Origin: Amycolatopsis sp. QT-25
Lineage (GTDB): Bacteria; Actinomycetota; Actinomycetes; Mycobacteriales; Pseudonocardiaceae
Direction of reading: 5' to 3'
Length of the DNA stretch: 64,000 bases
NCBI RefSeq assembly: GCF_029369745.1
Contig: NZ_CP120210.1
Location: forward strand, 310,001-374,000
Shown here: piece by piece, positions 51,598 through 59,545 of the stretch
Numbering within the stretch: position 1 is the first letter of the stretch
How the letters are laid out: each line of letters opens with the position of its first letter
Translations under genes and position numbers: made by a program
The notes under the pieces: model-generated
What the model saw: the letters and a program-made list of their open reading frames with translations, nothing else
Told to the model about the DNA's origin: nothing
Database searches by the model: none

Positions 51598-52686
51598 ATG
51601 AGAAGGCTTCTCGTCGCACTGCTCGCCTTCGCCGGAATGGCGGCCACGGCGAGCCCCGCCGCGGCGGCCCCGCGGCTGACGTTGCCACCGCCGACCGGCT
51701 CGCATCCCCTCGGCTCCACCGATCTGCACCTCGTCGACACCTCACGCAAGGACCCCTGGGTGCCGTCCGGTCCGCGCGAGCTGATGGTGTCGATGTTCTA
51801 CCCGGCGTTGCTGCCGATCGGCCCGAAGCGGCCGTACCTCACCTTCGCCGAGGCCAAGGTTTTCCTGGCCGCATCGGGCCTGCCCGACATCGACCCCGCA
51901 CTGCTCTCCGGACTCCGGACCAGCGCCCGGGTCGACGCCCCGGCCCGGCCCGGAAAGCGCGCGCTCGCCGTCCTGTCGCCAGGGTTCGGCAAACCGCGTA
52001 CGACGCTCACCGGGCTCGCGGAAGAGCTGGCGAGCAAGGGGTTCGTCGTCGCACTGATCGGTCACAACCACGAGTCCCACGGCACCGCCTTCCCGGACGG
52101 GCGCGTCATCGAATGCGCCGCGTGCGGCTCCGACTCGAAACTGCTGCCGCCGATCCGCTCCGCGGACGTCTCGTTCGTCCTCGACACGCTGACCAGGCCC
52201 TCGTCTTCCTGGTCCCGGCTGATCGACCGCACCCGCATCGGCATGGCGGGGCATTCCATCGGCGGATACAGCACACCGACCGCGATGGTCGCCGACCAGC
52301 GCATCCGGGCGGGCGCGGACCTGGACGGCAGGCTGTGGTCGCCGATCCCCGCAGCCGGCATCGACCGGCCGTTCCTGCTGCTCGGCCGGGAGAGCGAGTA
52401 CACCCCGGCCGGTCCGGACACGACGTGGGCGGGCAGCTGGCCGAACCTCACCGGCTGGAAGCGCTGGATCAGTGTCGCGACGGCGGAGCACGCGTCCTTC
52501 ACCGACGTCGGCGTACTCGGTGAGCAGCTGGGCCTTGCCTGGCCCGGTCTGCTCGGTGGCGAGCGCGGCATGGAGCTGACCAGGGCGTACGTCTCCGCGT
52601 TCTTCGACAGGAACCTGCGCGGTGGACATCAGCCGCTGCTCGACGGGCCGGTGCCGGGCAATCCGGAGATCAGGTTCTGGAACTAG
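51598..52686 (+). CDS. Secreted alpha/beta hydrolase (PAF acetylhydrolase-like)
   Basis: The 362-residue protein has a clear Sec signal peptide (MRRLLVALLAFAGMAATASPAAAA). The mature enzyme has LAVLSPGFGKPRTTLTGLAEELASKGFVVALIGHNHESHG, the nucleophile elbow IGMAGHSIGGYSTP and ATAEHASFTD for the His. It resembles platelet-activating-factor acetylhydrolase/cutinase-like lipases. ATG 51598 starts the signal. It ends overlapping the convergent SDR gene by 4 bases. Confidence 0.88.
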   Translation: MRRLLVALLAFAGMAATASPAAAAPRLTLPPPTGSHPLGSTDLHLVDTSRKDPWVPSGPRELMVSMFYPALLPIGPKRPYLTFAEAKVFLAASGLPDIDPALLSGLRTSARVDAPARPGKRALAVLSPGFGKPRTTLTGLAEELASKGFVVALIGHNHESHGTAFPDGRVIECAACGSDSKLLPPIRSADVSFVLDTLTRPSSSWSRLIDRTRIGMAGHSIGGYSTPTAMVADQRIRAGADLDGRLWSPIPAAGIDRPFLLLGRESEYTPAGPDTTWAGSWPNLTGWKRWISVATAEHASFTDVGVLGEQLGLAWPGLLGGERGMELTRAYVSAFFDRNLRGGHQPLLDGPVPGNPEIRFWN

Positions 52687-53648
52687 GCACGGGAGGCGCC
52701 GGTGAGGTTTTCGGAGAGCTCCCAGAGCCGCGCGGCCTCACCGGCATCGACCGCATACGGGCGCACACCCGTCCATTCGCCCTCTTCGACGGCGACTTCG
52801 GCGATGTCGGCGATGTCACAGTCTTCGCAGTAGAGGCCGCCCATCCCGTCGAGCAGCGGCGACGTCGCCGCCCAGACCTGGGTGGCCGCGCCCTGCTCCG
52901 GCGACTTGAAGCTCGGGTCGGCCTGGTCGCCGTGCTCGTCGATCCACCCGCGCTCGACCATTTCCTCTCGCCGCATATGCCGCTGCAGGGGAGTGAGGAT
53001 GGCGCCCGGATGCAGGCTGAACGCGCGGATCCCGTGTGCGGCGCCGAGCGCGTCCAGCCGCACCGCGAACAACACGTTCGCCGTCTTGGCCTGGCCATAG
53101 GCGAGCCATCGGTCGTAGCCGCGCTCGAACTGGACGTCGTCCCAGCGCATCGCCGAGGAGTGGTGACCGGCGGAGGACACCGTGACGACGCGCGCCCCAT
53201 CTGCCGCTTTCAACGCGGGCCACAGACGGCTCACCAGGGCGTGGTGGCCGAGGTGGCAGATCGCGAAATGCGACTCCCAGCCGGGGCCGACCCGCCGTTC
53301 CGGCGCGGCCATGATCCCGGCATTCGCGATCAGCAGATCGACCTGGCGTCCGGTGCGGAGGAATTCGCGGGCGAAGGCCTCGACGCTGGTCAGGTCGGCG
53401 AGGTCGAGCTCGCCGACCTCGGTGCCGGGAATCCCGGCGAGCGCGGCCCCGGCGTCGGCCGGACGGCGGGCGGGGACGACCACATGCGCCCCGGCGTTCG
53501 CCAGGGCACGCGTGGTTTCCAGGCCCAGCCCCGAATAGCCGCCGGTGACGACGGCGACCTTGCCCGAAAGGTCGATCCCGCTCAGTACTTCCCGGGCGGT
53601 GCTGCGCGCGCCGAAGCCGGACCCGATCTTGTGCTGTGAGTCGTTCAT
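52683..53648 (-). CDS. Short-chain dehydrogenase/reductase
   Basis: The 321-residue enzyme has TGGYSGLG (cofactor loop), IANAGIM (NNAG position), the catalytic Ser in VVTVSSAGHHS and YGQAKTANVLFAVRLDAL with Tyr and Lys. SLHPGAILTPLQRHM is the usual substrate-loop region. The preceding promoter has the MerR-type 19-bp spacer, and the predicted mRNA begins close to the ATG, so translation is probably leaderless. The divergent MerR gene is the regulator. Substrate unknown. Confidence 0.92.
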   Translation of the reverse strand: MNDSQHKIGSGFGARSTAREVLSGIDLSGKVAVVTGGYSGLGLETTRALANAGAHVVVPARRPADAGAALAGIPGTEVGELDLADLTSVEAFAREFLRTGRQVDLLIANAGIMAAPERRVGPGWESHFAICHLGHHALVSRLWPALKAADGARVVTVSSAGHHSSAMRWDDVQFERGYDRWLAYGQAKTANVLFAVRLDALGAAHGIRAFSLHPGAILTPLQRHMRREEMVERGWIDEHGDQADPSFKSPEQGAATQVWAATSPLLDGMGGLYCEDCDIADIAEVAVEEGEWTGVRPYAVDAGEAARLWELSENLTGASRA

Positions 53649-53665
53649 GCGGCGGACGCTAAGAG

Positions 53666-53681
53666 CTAGAGGGCACTCTAG
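53666..53681. promoter_or_regulatory. MerR operator inside a 19-bp-spacer promoter
   Basis: CTAGAG GGCA CTCTAG is a perfect 6-4-6 dyad. On the minus strand it lies within the spacer of TTGACC-N19-TAGCGT, the overlong spacer that MerR regulators untwist. The -10 is only seven bases from the SDR ATG. Confidence 0.75.
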
Positions 53682-53723
53682 GTCAACCGCCGTCGAACGC
53701 TGTCAACCGTTATCGTCGGTGAG

Positions 53724-54134
53724 ATGACGGAACTCGCGATCGGTGAGGTCACCGCCCGGACCGGACTCAGCGTGCACGCGCTTCGCTTCTACGAGAAGGA
53801 AGGATTGCTCGTGGCGCCGGTGCGACGGGACGCGAACGACCGCCGTGTGTACACCGAACACGACGTGGAATGGCTGCTGAACTGCACGAAATTCCGGGCG
53901 TCCGGAATGCCGCTCGCCACCATTCGCGAATTCGCCGCTCTCGTCCGGCAGGGGCCGGGAAACGAGGAAAAGCGACTGGAGCTGCTCCGGGACCACCAGA
54001 ACTCCGTCCGCGACCGGATCGCCGAGCTGGCCGATTGCCTGGACCTGATCAGCCGGAAGGTCGAGAGCTACGAGGAGCATGTCGCGCGGGGGACGGCGAA
54101 CGAGCTCTGGGGTCAGCCGTCACGATCCACCTGA
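53724..54134 (+). CDS. MerR family regulator of the divergent SDR gene
   Basis: The 136-residue protein has LAIGEVTARTGLSVHALRFYEKEGLLVAPVRRDANDRRVYTEHDVEWL, a full MerR domain, then CTKFRASGMPLATIREFAALV and a C-terminal coiled helix (RDHQNSVRDRIAELADCLDLISRKVESYEEHVA). The Cys residues are not in a metal-site arrangement; an aldehyde- or quinone-sensing NmlR-like role is possible. It is divergent from the SDR gene that carries its textbook operator. Confidence 0.88.
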   Translation: MTELAIGEVTARTGLSVHALRFYEKEGLLVAPVRRDANDRRVYTEHDVEWLLNCTKFRASGMPLATIREFAALVRQGPGNEEKRLELLRDHQNSVRDRIAELADCLDLISRKVESYEEHVARGTANELWGQPSRST

Positions 54135-54147
54135 GTCCATAATGGAC
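54135..54147. promoter_or_regulatory. 13-bp palindrome upstream of the MCE gene
   Basis: GTCCAT A ATGGAC directly follows the MerR stop and lies about 93 bases before the MCE gene. It may be an operator for the MCE gene or part of a small hairpin; there is no further support. Confidence 0.3.
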
Positions 54148-54239
54148 AGACATTGCCACCCGATCGGTGCAACGTTTCGCCTGGCGACGGGCAGGAGTGG
54201 CCCCTAGGCTTTGCCGCTCGTGACCTGCGAGGTGAGGCG

Positions 54240-55226
54240 ATGAGGTCCTTCGGCGCGGTGGATCCGGTCAAGACGGCGCTCGCCGGTCTCACCACGATGG
54301 CCCTCGGGATGGTGGCGGCGCTGAACGCCGACGCGCTGCCGGTGCTCGGTGGCGGCGTCACCTATTCCGCCGAGTTCTCCGACGCGGGCGGGCTGCGCGT
54401 GGACAACGACGTCCGGATCGCCGGGGTGAAGGTCGGCAAAGTGGCCGAGGTCGACCTCGCGGGCGATCGCGTGCTCGTCTCCTTCCGGGTCAGGGACGCC
54501 TGGGTCGGCGACGCCACGAGCGCGTCCATCCAGATCAAGAACGTCTTGGGACAGAAGTATTTGGCGCTCGACCCGCGCGGCGAAGCGATCCTCGATCCCG
54601 GCGAACCGATCCCGCTGCGCCGGACCACCGCGCCCTACGACGTCCTTGAAGCGTTTCGGGATCTGTCGAAAACCGTCGACGCCGTCGACGTCGATCAGCT
54701 CGCGAAAAGCTTCGACATGTTGTCGGCGACGTTCGCCGATACTCCGGCCGACGTGCGTGCCGCGCTCGACGGGATTTCCCGGCTGTCCGGCACCATCGCC
54801 TCACGCGACCGGCAACTCCGGACGCTGGTCGCGAACACGCGGCAGGTCTCGCGGACCCTCGTCGACCGCGACGCCGAGGTCCAGCGGCTGATTCAGGACG
54901 GCAACGCGCTGCTGCGCGCCATCTCCACCCGGCAGCAGGCGATCAAGGACCTGCTCGACGGGGCGAAACGGCTCGCGACCGCGCTCGACGGCATCATCGC
55001 CGACAACGACGGGCAACTCGGGCCCGTGCTCGAACAACTCGACCGGCTGACCTCGATGCTGCAACGCAACCAGGATGCCCTGGCCAAGGGGATCGCCGCG
55101 TTCGCGCCGGCGATCCGGGTGCTGACCAACGCCGCGGGCAACGGGCGCTGGATCGACGGCTACCTGTGCGGGCTGGTCCTGCCCAGCTTCGGCCCGCTCG
55201 ACGAAAACGGCTGTTTCGACAAGTGA
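54240..55226 (+). CDS. Stand-alone MCE-family protein
   Basis: The 328-residue protein has one N-terminal membrane segment (ALAGLTTMALGMVAALNADALPVLGG) and an MCE/MlaD beta domain (YSAEFSDAGGLRVDNDVRIAGVKVGKV, GQKYLALDPRG). A long coiled helix region follows, with SRDRQLRTLVANTRQVSRTLVDRD and RQQAIKDLLDGAKRLATALDGI, then a short Cys-containing tail. MCE proteins form lipid-transport channels across the envelope. Normally six mce genes follow two YrbE permeases; here there is one gene with none of those partners. Confidence 0.88.
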   Translation: MRSFGAVDPVKTALAGLTTMALGMVAALNADALPVLGGGVTYSAEFSDAGGLRVDNDVRIAGVKVGKVAEVDLAGDRVLVSFRVRDAWVGDATSASIQIKNVLGQKYLALDPRGEAILDPGEPIPLRRTTAPYDVLEAFRDLSKTVDAVDVDQLAKSFDMLSATFADTPADVRAALDGISRLSGTIASRDRQLRTLVANTRQVSRTLVDRDAEVQRLIQDGNALLRAISTRQQAIKDLLDGAKRLATALDGIIADNDGQLGPVLEQLDRLTSMLQRNQDALAKGIAAFAPAIRVLTNAAGNGRWIDGYLCGLVLPSFGPLDENGCFDK

Positions 55227-55286
55227 GGTTCGAGGGCCAAGTCGTGACTCGCGTGACCAGAGGCGCAACTCGCGTTCGGCGTCGAT

Positions 55287-55383
55287 CACGCGAGATACGC
55301 TCCCCATCACGCGAGATACGCCCTCGATCACGCGAGACACGCCCTCGATCACGCGAGATACGCTCCCCATCACGCGAGTTCGG
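55287..55383. repeat. 21-nt tandem repeat array
   Basis: Four full copies begin at 55287, 55308, 55329 and 55350 and a partial fifth at 55371. The unit is CACGCGAGATACG plus eight bases that alternate between CTCCCCAT and CCCTCGAT. The length is a multiple of three but no supported gene spans the array, which lies between the convergent MCE and membrane-protein genes. Confidence 0.85.
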
Positions 55384-55460
55384 TGCCACGGCACCCAGGT
55401 CTTCGCGCGGCCGTACTCACCACGTCCGGTGTCGAGGCATCGCTCACGAGCCCAGGCCGG

Positions 55461-55889
55461 TCAGGGCTTCGTCCGCCGCAACCAGAACAACCCGATCACC
55501 GGCAGTACCAGCGGGATGAAGAGGTAACCCTGCCCGTACACCGACCACACGGTGGCGTGCGGGAAGGCTTCGCGGTCGAAGAGACTGAACGTGCCGACGG
55601 TCAGTACGCCGAGCAGTTCGACGCCGCAGGCGACCAGCGCGATCCGCCACCAGCGCGCGCCGCGGCGGGCCAGTGCCACGGTGGCCAAGAGGTAGACGAC
55701 GGCCGCGAACGCGGAGAGCGTGTAGGCCAGCGGTGCCTCGGGGAATTTGGTGCCGATCTGCACGGCGGCGCGTGAGGTCGCCGCCAGTGCGAAGATCGCG
55801 TACACGGCGACCAGGATCCGTCCCGGTCCGGAGGCCTTGTCCGCTGCGGTGTCCACCGTCTTCTCCTCGGTTTCTTCAGGCACTGGCAC
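55461..55889 (-). CDS. Four-helix integral membrane protein
   Basis: The 142-residue protein has four hydrophobic segments (ILVAVYAIFALAATSRA, LSAFAAVVYLLATVALA, RIALVACGVELLGVLTV, YLFIPLVLPVIGLFWL). The acidic N terminus (PEETEEKTVDTAADK) and loops are soluble. It starts in a 14-base overlap with the preceding membrane-protein gene, so the two are coexpressed and probably form a complex. Function unknown. Confidence 0.75.
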   Translation of the reverse strand: MPVPEETEEKTVDTAADKASGPGRILVAVYAIFALAATSRAAVQIGTKFPEAPLAYTLSAFAAVVYLLATVALARRGARWWRIALVACGVELLGVLTVGTFSLFDREAFPHATVWSVYGQGYLFIPLVLPVIGLFWLRRTKP

Positions 55890-56241
55890 CCGCCCACACC
55901 TCGTGCAGCCGGAGCACCATCACCGGGATGGCGAGGCAGGCGATGCCGAGGATCGCGGTGCTCGACCGGGTGCGCTCGGCCAGCGCCCAGAAGGTGCCGA
56001 GCGGGAGCACGACCAGGCAGCCGATCAGATAGGCGAGGTAGGTGGCCATGCTGCCGGGGCGGCCGCCGCCGATCAGCAGGACGATCCCGATGACGAGCTG
56101 CGCCACCAAGAGGAGTTCGACCACGGCGAGGCCGGCGAGCAGTGCGTTGTCCGGAAGCTTCTTGCGCGCGGACTGCACGAAACTCCAGATCGCGACCAGG
56201 ATCGCGCAAATCGCGACGGTCACCGCGAAACCTGTGCTCAC
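55876..56241 (-). CDS. Integral membrane protein, first of a two-gene unit
   Basis: The 121-residue protein has four hydrophobic segments (about residues 6-22, 33-52, 62-82, 95-112). GTG 56241 follows GAGGAGG. It overlaps the next membrane-protein gene by 14 bases. It is divergent from the lanthipeptide synthetase with a 425-base control region between; a shared role in envelope or peptide immunity is possible but unsupported. Confidence 0.72.
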   Translation of the reverse strand: MSTGFAVTVAICAILVAIWSFVQSARKKLPDNALLAGLAVVELLLVAQLVIGIVLLIGGGRPGSMATYLAYLIGCLVVLPLGTFWALAERTRSSTAILGIACLAIPVMVLRLHEVWAGASA

Positions 56242-56512
56242 ACGCGCCTCCTCACCCGCTCCACCGGCCACAACGTACCCGTGGGCCGATCTCCGCCGAC
56301 GGGCGACCGGTGGCGTTCGTGGCGGGCGCCACGAGAGGCGACAATGGTCCAGGCGGGGGTGAATTGATCACAAAGCGCGTTCATACGGTGTTCGGTCACT
56401 TTGGCCGGGCATTATTGCGATCGGCGCTTCGACCAGGGACTACGGCGCCGATCCCTTCCTGTTACACACCGACCGGGTGGTTGAAATCGGACTTGATCTC
56501 ACCCTGGGTACC

Positions 56513-56528
56513 CCTACCATTCGGTAGG
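56513..56528. promoter_or_regulatory. Palindrome upstream of the lanthipeptide synthetase
   Basis: CCTACC ATTC GGTAGG is a perfect 6-4-6 dyad 138 bases before the synthetase ATG, in the only long non-coding gap of the cluster (56242-56666). It is a plausible operator because the cluster lacks an adjacent RamR-like regulator gene. Confidence 0.4.
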
Positions 56529-56666
56529 TTTCGAATTCACGTCCCTGAACAGCCCAGCCGAACCCCCGATATGGCGGATTGGCCGTTCGCAATCCGGCGG
56601 GTGGAATATTCTCCATCGCGATGGTGCACATGGCCCATCCGATTGGTGCCAAGGAGGGGGCGCTCG

Positions 56667-59210
56667 ATGGACGTCCGGTACGAAGCGTATTGCTTCGCCG
56701 ATCCTCTGTTCTTCGATGAGCAGCGGGAAAACGGGGACGCCGCCGACGATTTCGCCTCCCTGTTGCCCGCTCCCGCCACGGGCTGGCGCACCGGAGTGCG
56801 CGGAGTGTGGCGGCTTTTGCACCCTGTTGCTCGAAACCTTCCTTCGCAGGGCTGGAAAATCCATGTTTCCGCAGGTTTGGGCAACGCCGAGCGCGTGCTC
56901 ACGAAGGTGCACGAACATTGCGTCGAGCGCGAGGTGTCCTACAAGCATCTGCGTTCGCGGAGCACGTTGCTGGCAAGGAATTCGAAATACGCTCCGCGTG
57001 ACGGAAGCGGTAAGTTACTCACTCTTTATCCAGCTGACAACATCGAGCTCGAGCGTGTTCTCGCCGAGTTGTCCGCGAAGCTCGACGGGGAGCCAGGGGC
57101 CTACATTCTCAGTGATCTTCGGTATGGTGCCGGCCCGCTCTACGTGCGCTACGGCGGATTCGCCGAGCAATGGGTCGAACTCGACGGCAAGCGGGTCCTC
57201 GCGGTGCGCAAACCGGACGGCACGCTGGTCCCGGACAAGCGCGAACCGACCTTCTCCGTCCCCGACTGGGTCACGATTCCGGAGTTCCTCGCCCCGCACC
57301 TCGCGGCTCGCAAGAGCGGCGGCGCGGACGAGTTCCCCTATCAGGTGAAAAGCTCGCTGCACTTCTCCAACGGCGGTGGCGTGTACCTCGCCGACCGGAA
57401 GGCCGACGACGAGCGGGTGGTCCTCAAGGAGGCCAGGCCGTTCGCCGGCCTCGACCGCGACGAGGTCGACGCCGTCGAACGCCTCCGCCGCGAGCACGAG
57501 GTGCTGGACCGGTTGAAGGGCATCGACGGCATCCCCACCGCCTTCGACCGCTTCACCGTCTGGGAGCACCACTTCCTGGCGATGGAGTACATGCCCGGCG
57601 TCTCGCTCGGCAGCTGGCTCGCCCGCAACTACCCGCTCACCCGGCGCGACACCACCGAGGCCGACATCGCCGCGTACACCGAACGCGCGCTGGCGCTGGT
57701 CCGGCGGGTGGAGGCGATGGTCGGGGAGGTGCACGGCCGCGGCATCGTCTTCGGTGACCTGCACTCGCTGAACATCCTGGTCGACGGGGACGACGACTCG
57801 GTTTCGCTGATCGACTTCGAGATGGCGTCCGACGTGGAGACCGGTGTGCGGCCCGCCCTCGGCGCCCCCGGTTTCCGCGCCCCGCGGGACCGGAACGGGT
57901 TCGAGGTCGACGAGTACGCGCTCGCCGTCCTGAAGCTGTGGATCTTCTTGCCGCTCACGACGCTCCTCGAGCTCGCCCCGGCGAAGCTGCGCGGGCTCGC
58001 CGACTTCGTCCAACAGCGCTTCGACGTGCCGGAGGGCTACGCCGACTCGATCGTCGCCGAACTCGCGCCCCGGAACGTCCCGCCGCTGCCGAGCGCGACC
58101 GAGCTCGACCAGGACAAGCCGGACTGGACGCTGGTCCGCAAGCAGATCGTCGAGGCGATCCTCGCCAGCGCGACCCCCGAGCGCACCGACCGGCTCTTCC
58201 CTGGCGACATCGAACAGTTCCGCGTCGGCGGAGCATGCTTCGGTTACGGTGCGGCCGGTGTCCTCCATGCCCTGAAAACGGTCGGCGGCGAGCGTCACCA
58301 GGAGCACGAACGCTGGCTGCTGGACTCGATCCGCCGCGAACCGCCGGGACGGCCGGGGTTCTACGACGGCTCCTACGGCATCGCGTACGTCCTCGAAGAG
58401 TTCGGCTACCGGGACGAGGCGACCAAGCTGCTGTCGGCGTCGGCGACGCTGGTCGCGCAGACCACCGACCACGGTCTGGAAGGCGGCCTGTCCGGGATCG
58501 GGCTCACCCAGCTGCACTTCGCGGTGTCCCGCAAGGACAACGAGTTCGGCAGGCAGGCGCTCGCCACCGCCGTCCGGCTCGCCGAAGCGCTCGAAACCGC
58601 CGACCCGCCGGGCGACTTCGCCAGGGCAGGGTTGCTCAACGGCTGGTCCGGTCCGGCACTGCTGTTCGTCCGGTTGTTCGAGCGCACTCACGAACAGGGC
58701 TGGCTGTCCTTCGCCGACCAGGCGCTCGAGCGGGACATCGAGGAGTGCGGGGAGTCCGACGACGGCTCACTGCAGGTCCGCGACGGCGAGACCAGGACGT
58801 TGCCCTACGCGGGTGTCGGCAGCGCGGGGATCCTGATGGTCGCCGAAGAGCTGGCGAAACACCGCCCCGACGCGAAGGCGTTGAAGAGCCTTCCCGGCCT
58901 GCGTGAAGCATGCCGCGGCGAGTTCGTCATCCATCCCGGTCTGCTGTTCGGCCGGGGTGGGCTGATGACCGCGCTGGCCATGGGCGCCGACCCGGACCAG
59001 TGGGTCCGCGACGCCATCGACCTGCATCTTTCCCGGCTGGCCTGGTACGCGGTGCCGTACAAGGGTGGCCTGGCGTTCCCCGGCAACCAGCTGCTGCGGC
59101 TGTCGATGGACGTCGTCACCGGTGGCGCGGGCGTTCTGCTCGCCCTCGCCGCCACCCTGAACGGAAAGGCCGCGCTGCCTTTCCTGTCCCCCCGAACTGC
59201 CGGTCGGTGA
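56667..59210 (+). CDS. lanKC: Class III lanthipeptide synthetase LanKC (RamC-like)
   Basis: The 847-residue trifunctional enzyme has an N-terminal phosphoserine/phosphothreonine lyase-like part (about 1-220), a kinase domain and a LanC-like cyclase domain (about 500-847). The kinase has VVLKEARP, LAMEYMPG, FGDLHSLNIL at about residue 363 and LIDFE at about 383. Cyclase motifs such as GSYGIAYVLEEFGY and LEGGLSGIGLTQLHFA are present, but the zinc-binding Cys/His triad of true LanC enzymes is absent, as in class III. ATG 56667 follows AAGGAGGGG. It phosphorylates and dehydrates Ser/Thr in the precursor and closes thioether rings. Confidence 0.95.
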   Translation: MDVRYEAYCFADPLFFDEQRENGDAADDFASLLPAPATGWRTGVRGVWRLLHPVARNLPSQGWKIHVSAGLGNAERVLTKVHEHCVEREVSYKHLRSRSTLLARNSKYAPRDGSGKLLTLYPADNIELERVLAELSAKLDGEPGAYILSDLRYGAGPLYVRYGGFAEQWVELDGKRVLAVRKPDGTLVPDKREPTFSVPDWVTIPEFLAPHLAARKSGGADEFPYQVKSSLHFSNGGGVYLADRKADDERVVLKEARPFAGLDRDEVDAVERLRREHEVLDRLKGIDGIPTAFDRFTVWEHHFLAMEYMPGVSLGSWLARNYPLTRRDTTEADIAAYTERALALVRRVEAMVGEVHGRGIVFGDLHSLNILVDGDDDSVSLIDFEMASDVETGVRPALGAPGFRAPRDRNGFEVDEYALAVLKLWIFLPLTTLLELAPAKLRGLADFVQQRFDVPEGYADSIVAELAPRNVPPLPSATELDQDKPDWTLVRKQIVEAILASATPERTDRLFPGDIEQFRVGGACFGYGAAGVLHALKTVGGERHQEHERWLLDSIRREPPGRPGFYDGSYGIAYVLEEFGYRDEATKLLSASATLVAQTTDHGLEGGLSGIGLTQLHFAVSRKDNEFGRQALATAVRLAEALETADPPGDFARAGLLNGWSGPALLFVRLFERTHEQGWLSFADQALERDIEECGESDDGSLQVRDGETRTLPYAGVGSAGILMVAEELAKHRPDAKALKSLPGLREACRGEFVIHPGLLFGRGGLMTALAMGADPDQWVRDAIDLHLSRLAWYAVPYKGGLAFPGNQLLRLSMDVVTGGAGVLLALAATLNGKAALPFLSPRTAGR

Positions 59211-59250
59211 CGATCGGCGGAAGTGGAAAATCAACGAAAGGGAACAGATC

Positions 59251-59394
59251 ATGGAACTGGTTCTCGACCTGCAGGCCCTGGAAACCCCCGAGGTGCTCGA
59301 GGGTGGCGGCGGTGGCAGCCACGGCGGCGCGAGCAACCTCAGCCTGCTGGCCTCCTGCGCCAACAGCACGGTCAGCCTGCTGACCTGCCACTGA
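59251..59394 (+). CDS. SapB/AmfS-type class III lanthipeptide precursor
   Basis: The 47-residue peptide begins MELVLDLQALETPE, whose LDLQxLE motif is the class III leader recognised by LanKC. A Gly-rich joint leads to a core with SNLSLLASC and VSLLTC, matching the two-ring SapB core. Ser42 to Cys46 keeps the S-x3-C spacing of ring B; ring A would be Ser31 to Cys36, one residue longer than the S-x3-C of SapB. It lies 40 bases after lanKC. Confidence 0.93.
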   Translation: MELVLDLQALETPEVLEGGGGGSHGGASNLSLLASCANSTVSLLTCH

Positions 59395-59416
59395 GCGCTG
59401 ACTGATCACTGAGGGT

Positions 59417-59458
59417 GCGGGAGCGGCACAGGCCAAGTGCGCCGCTCCCGCGCCTTCA
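59417..59458 (+). terminator. Hairpin after the lanthipeptide precursor
   Basis: GCGGGAGCGGC (59417-59427) pairs perfectly with GCCGCTCCCGC (59441-59451) and is followed by GCCTTCATTTT. As a partial terminator it would keep precursor mRNA in excess over the transporter genes downstream. Confidence 0.8.
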
Positions 59459-59545
59459 TTTTGCCTTCCGGTTCATCTCGTTGGGATCACGGATCAAGAA
59501 ATGGGACGTGAGCCCTCTCCGCCGGCTCGAGGACGAAGGAGTGGG

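Noticed and set aside
55287-55383. Possible CRISPR array
   Set aside because: The 21-nt units are directly adjacent without unique spacers and no cas genes are in the window; it is a simple tandem repeat.
55461-56241. Two small membrane proteins as lanthipeptide immunity genes
   Set aside because: They are divergent from the cluster, are not of a known immunity family, and class III clusters normally lack dedicated immunity genes.
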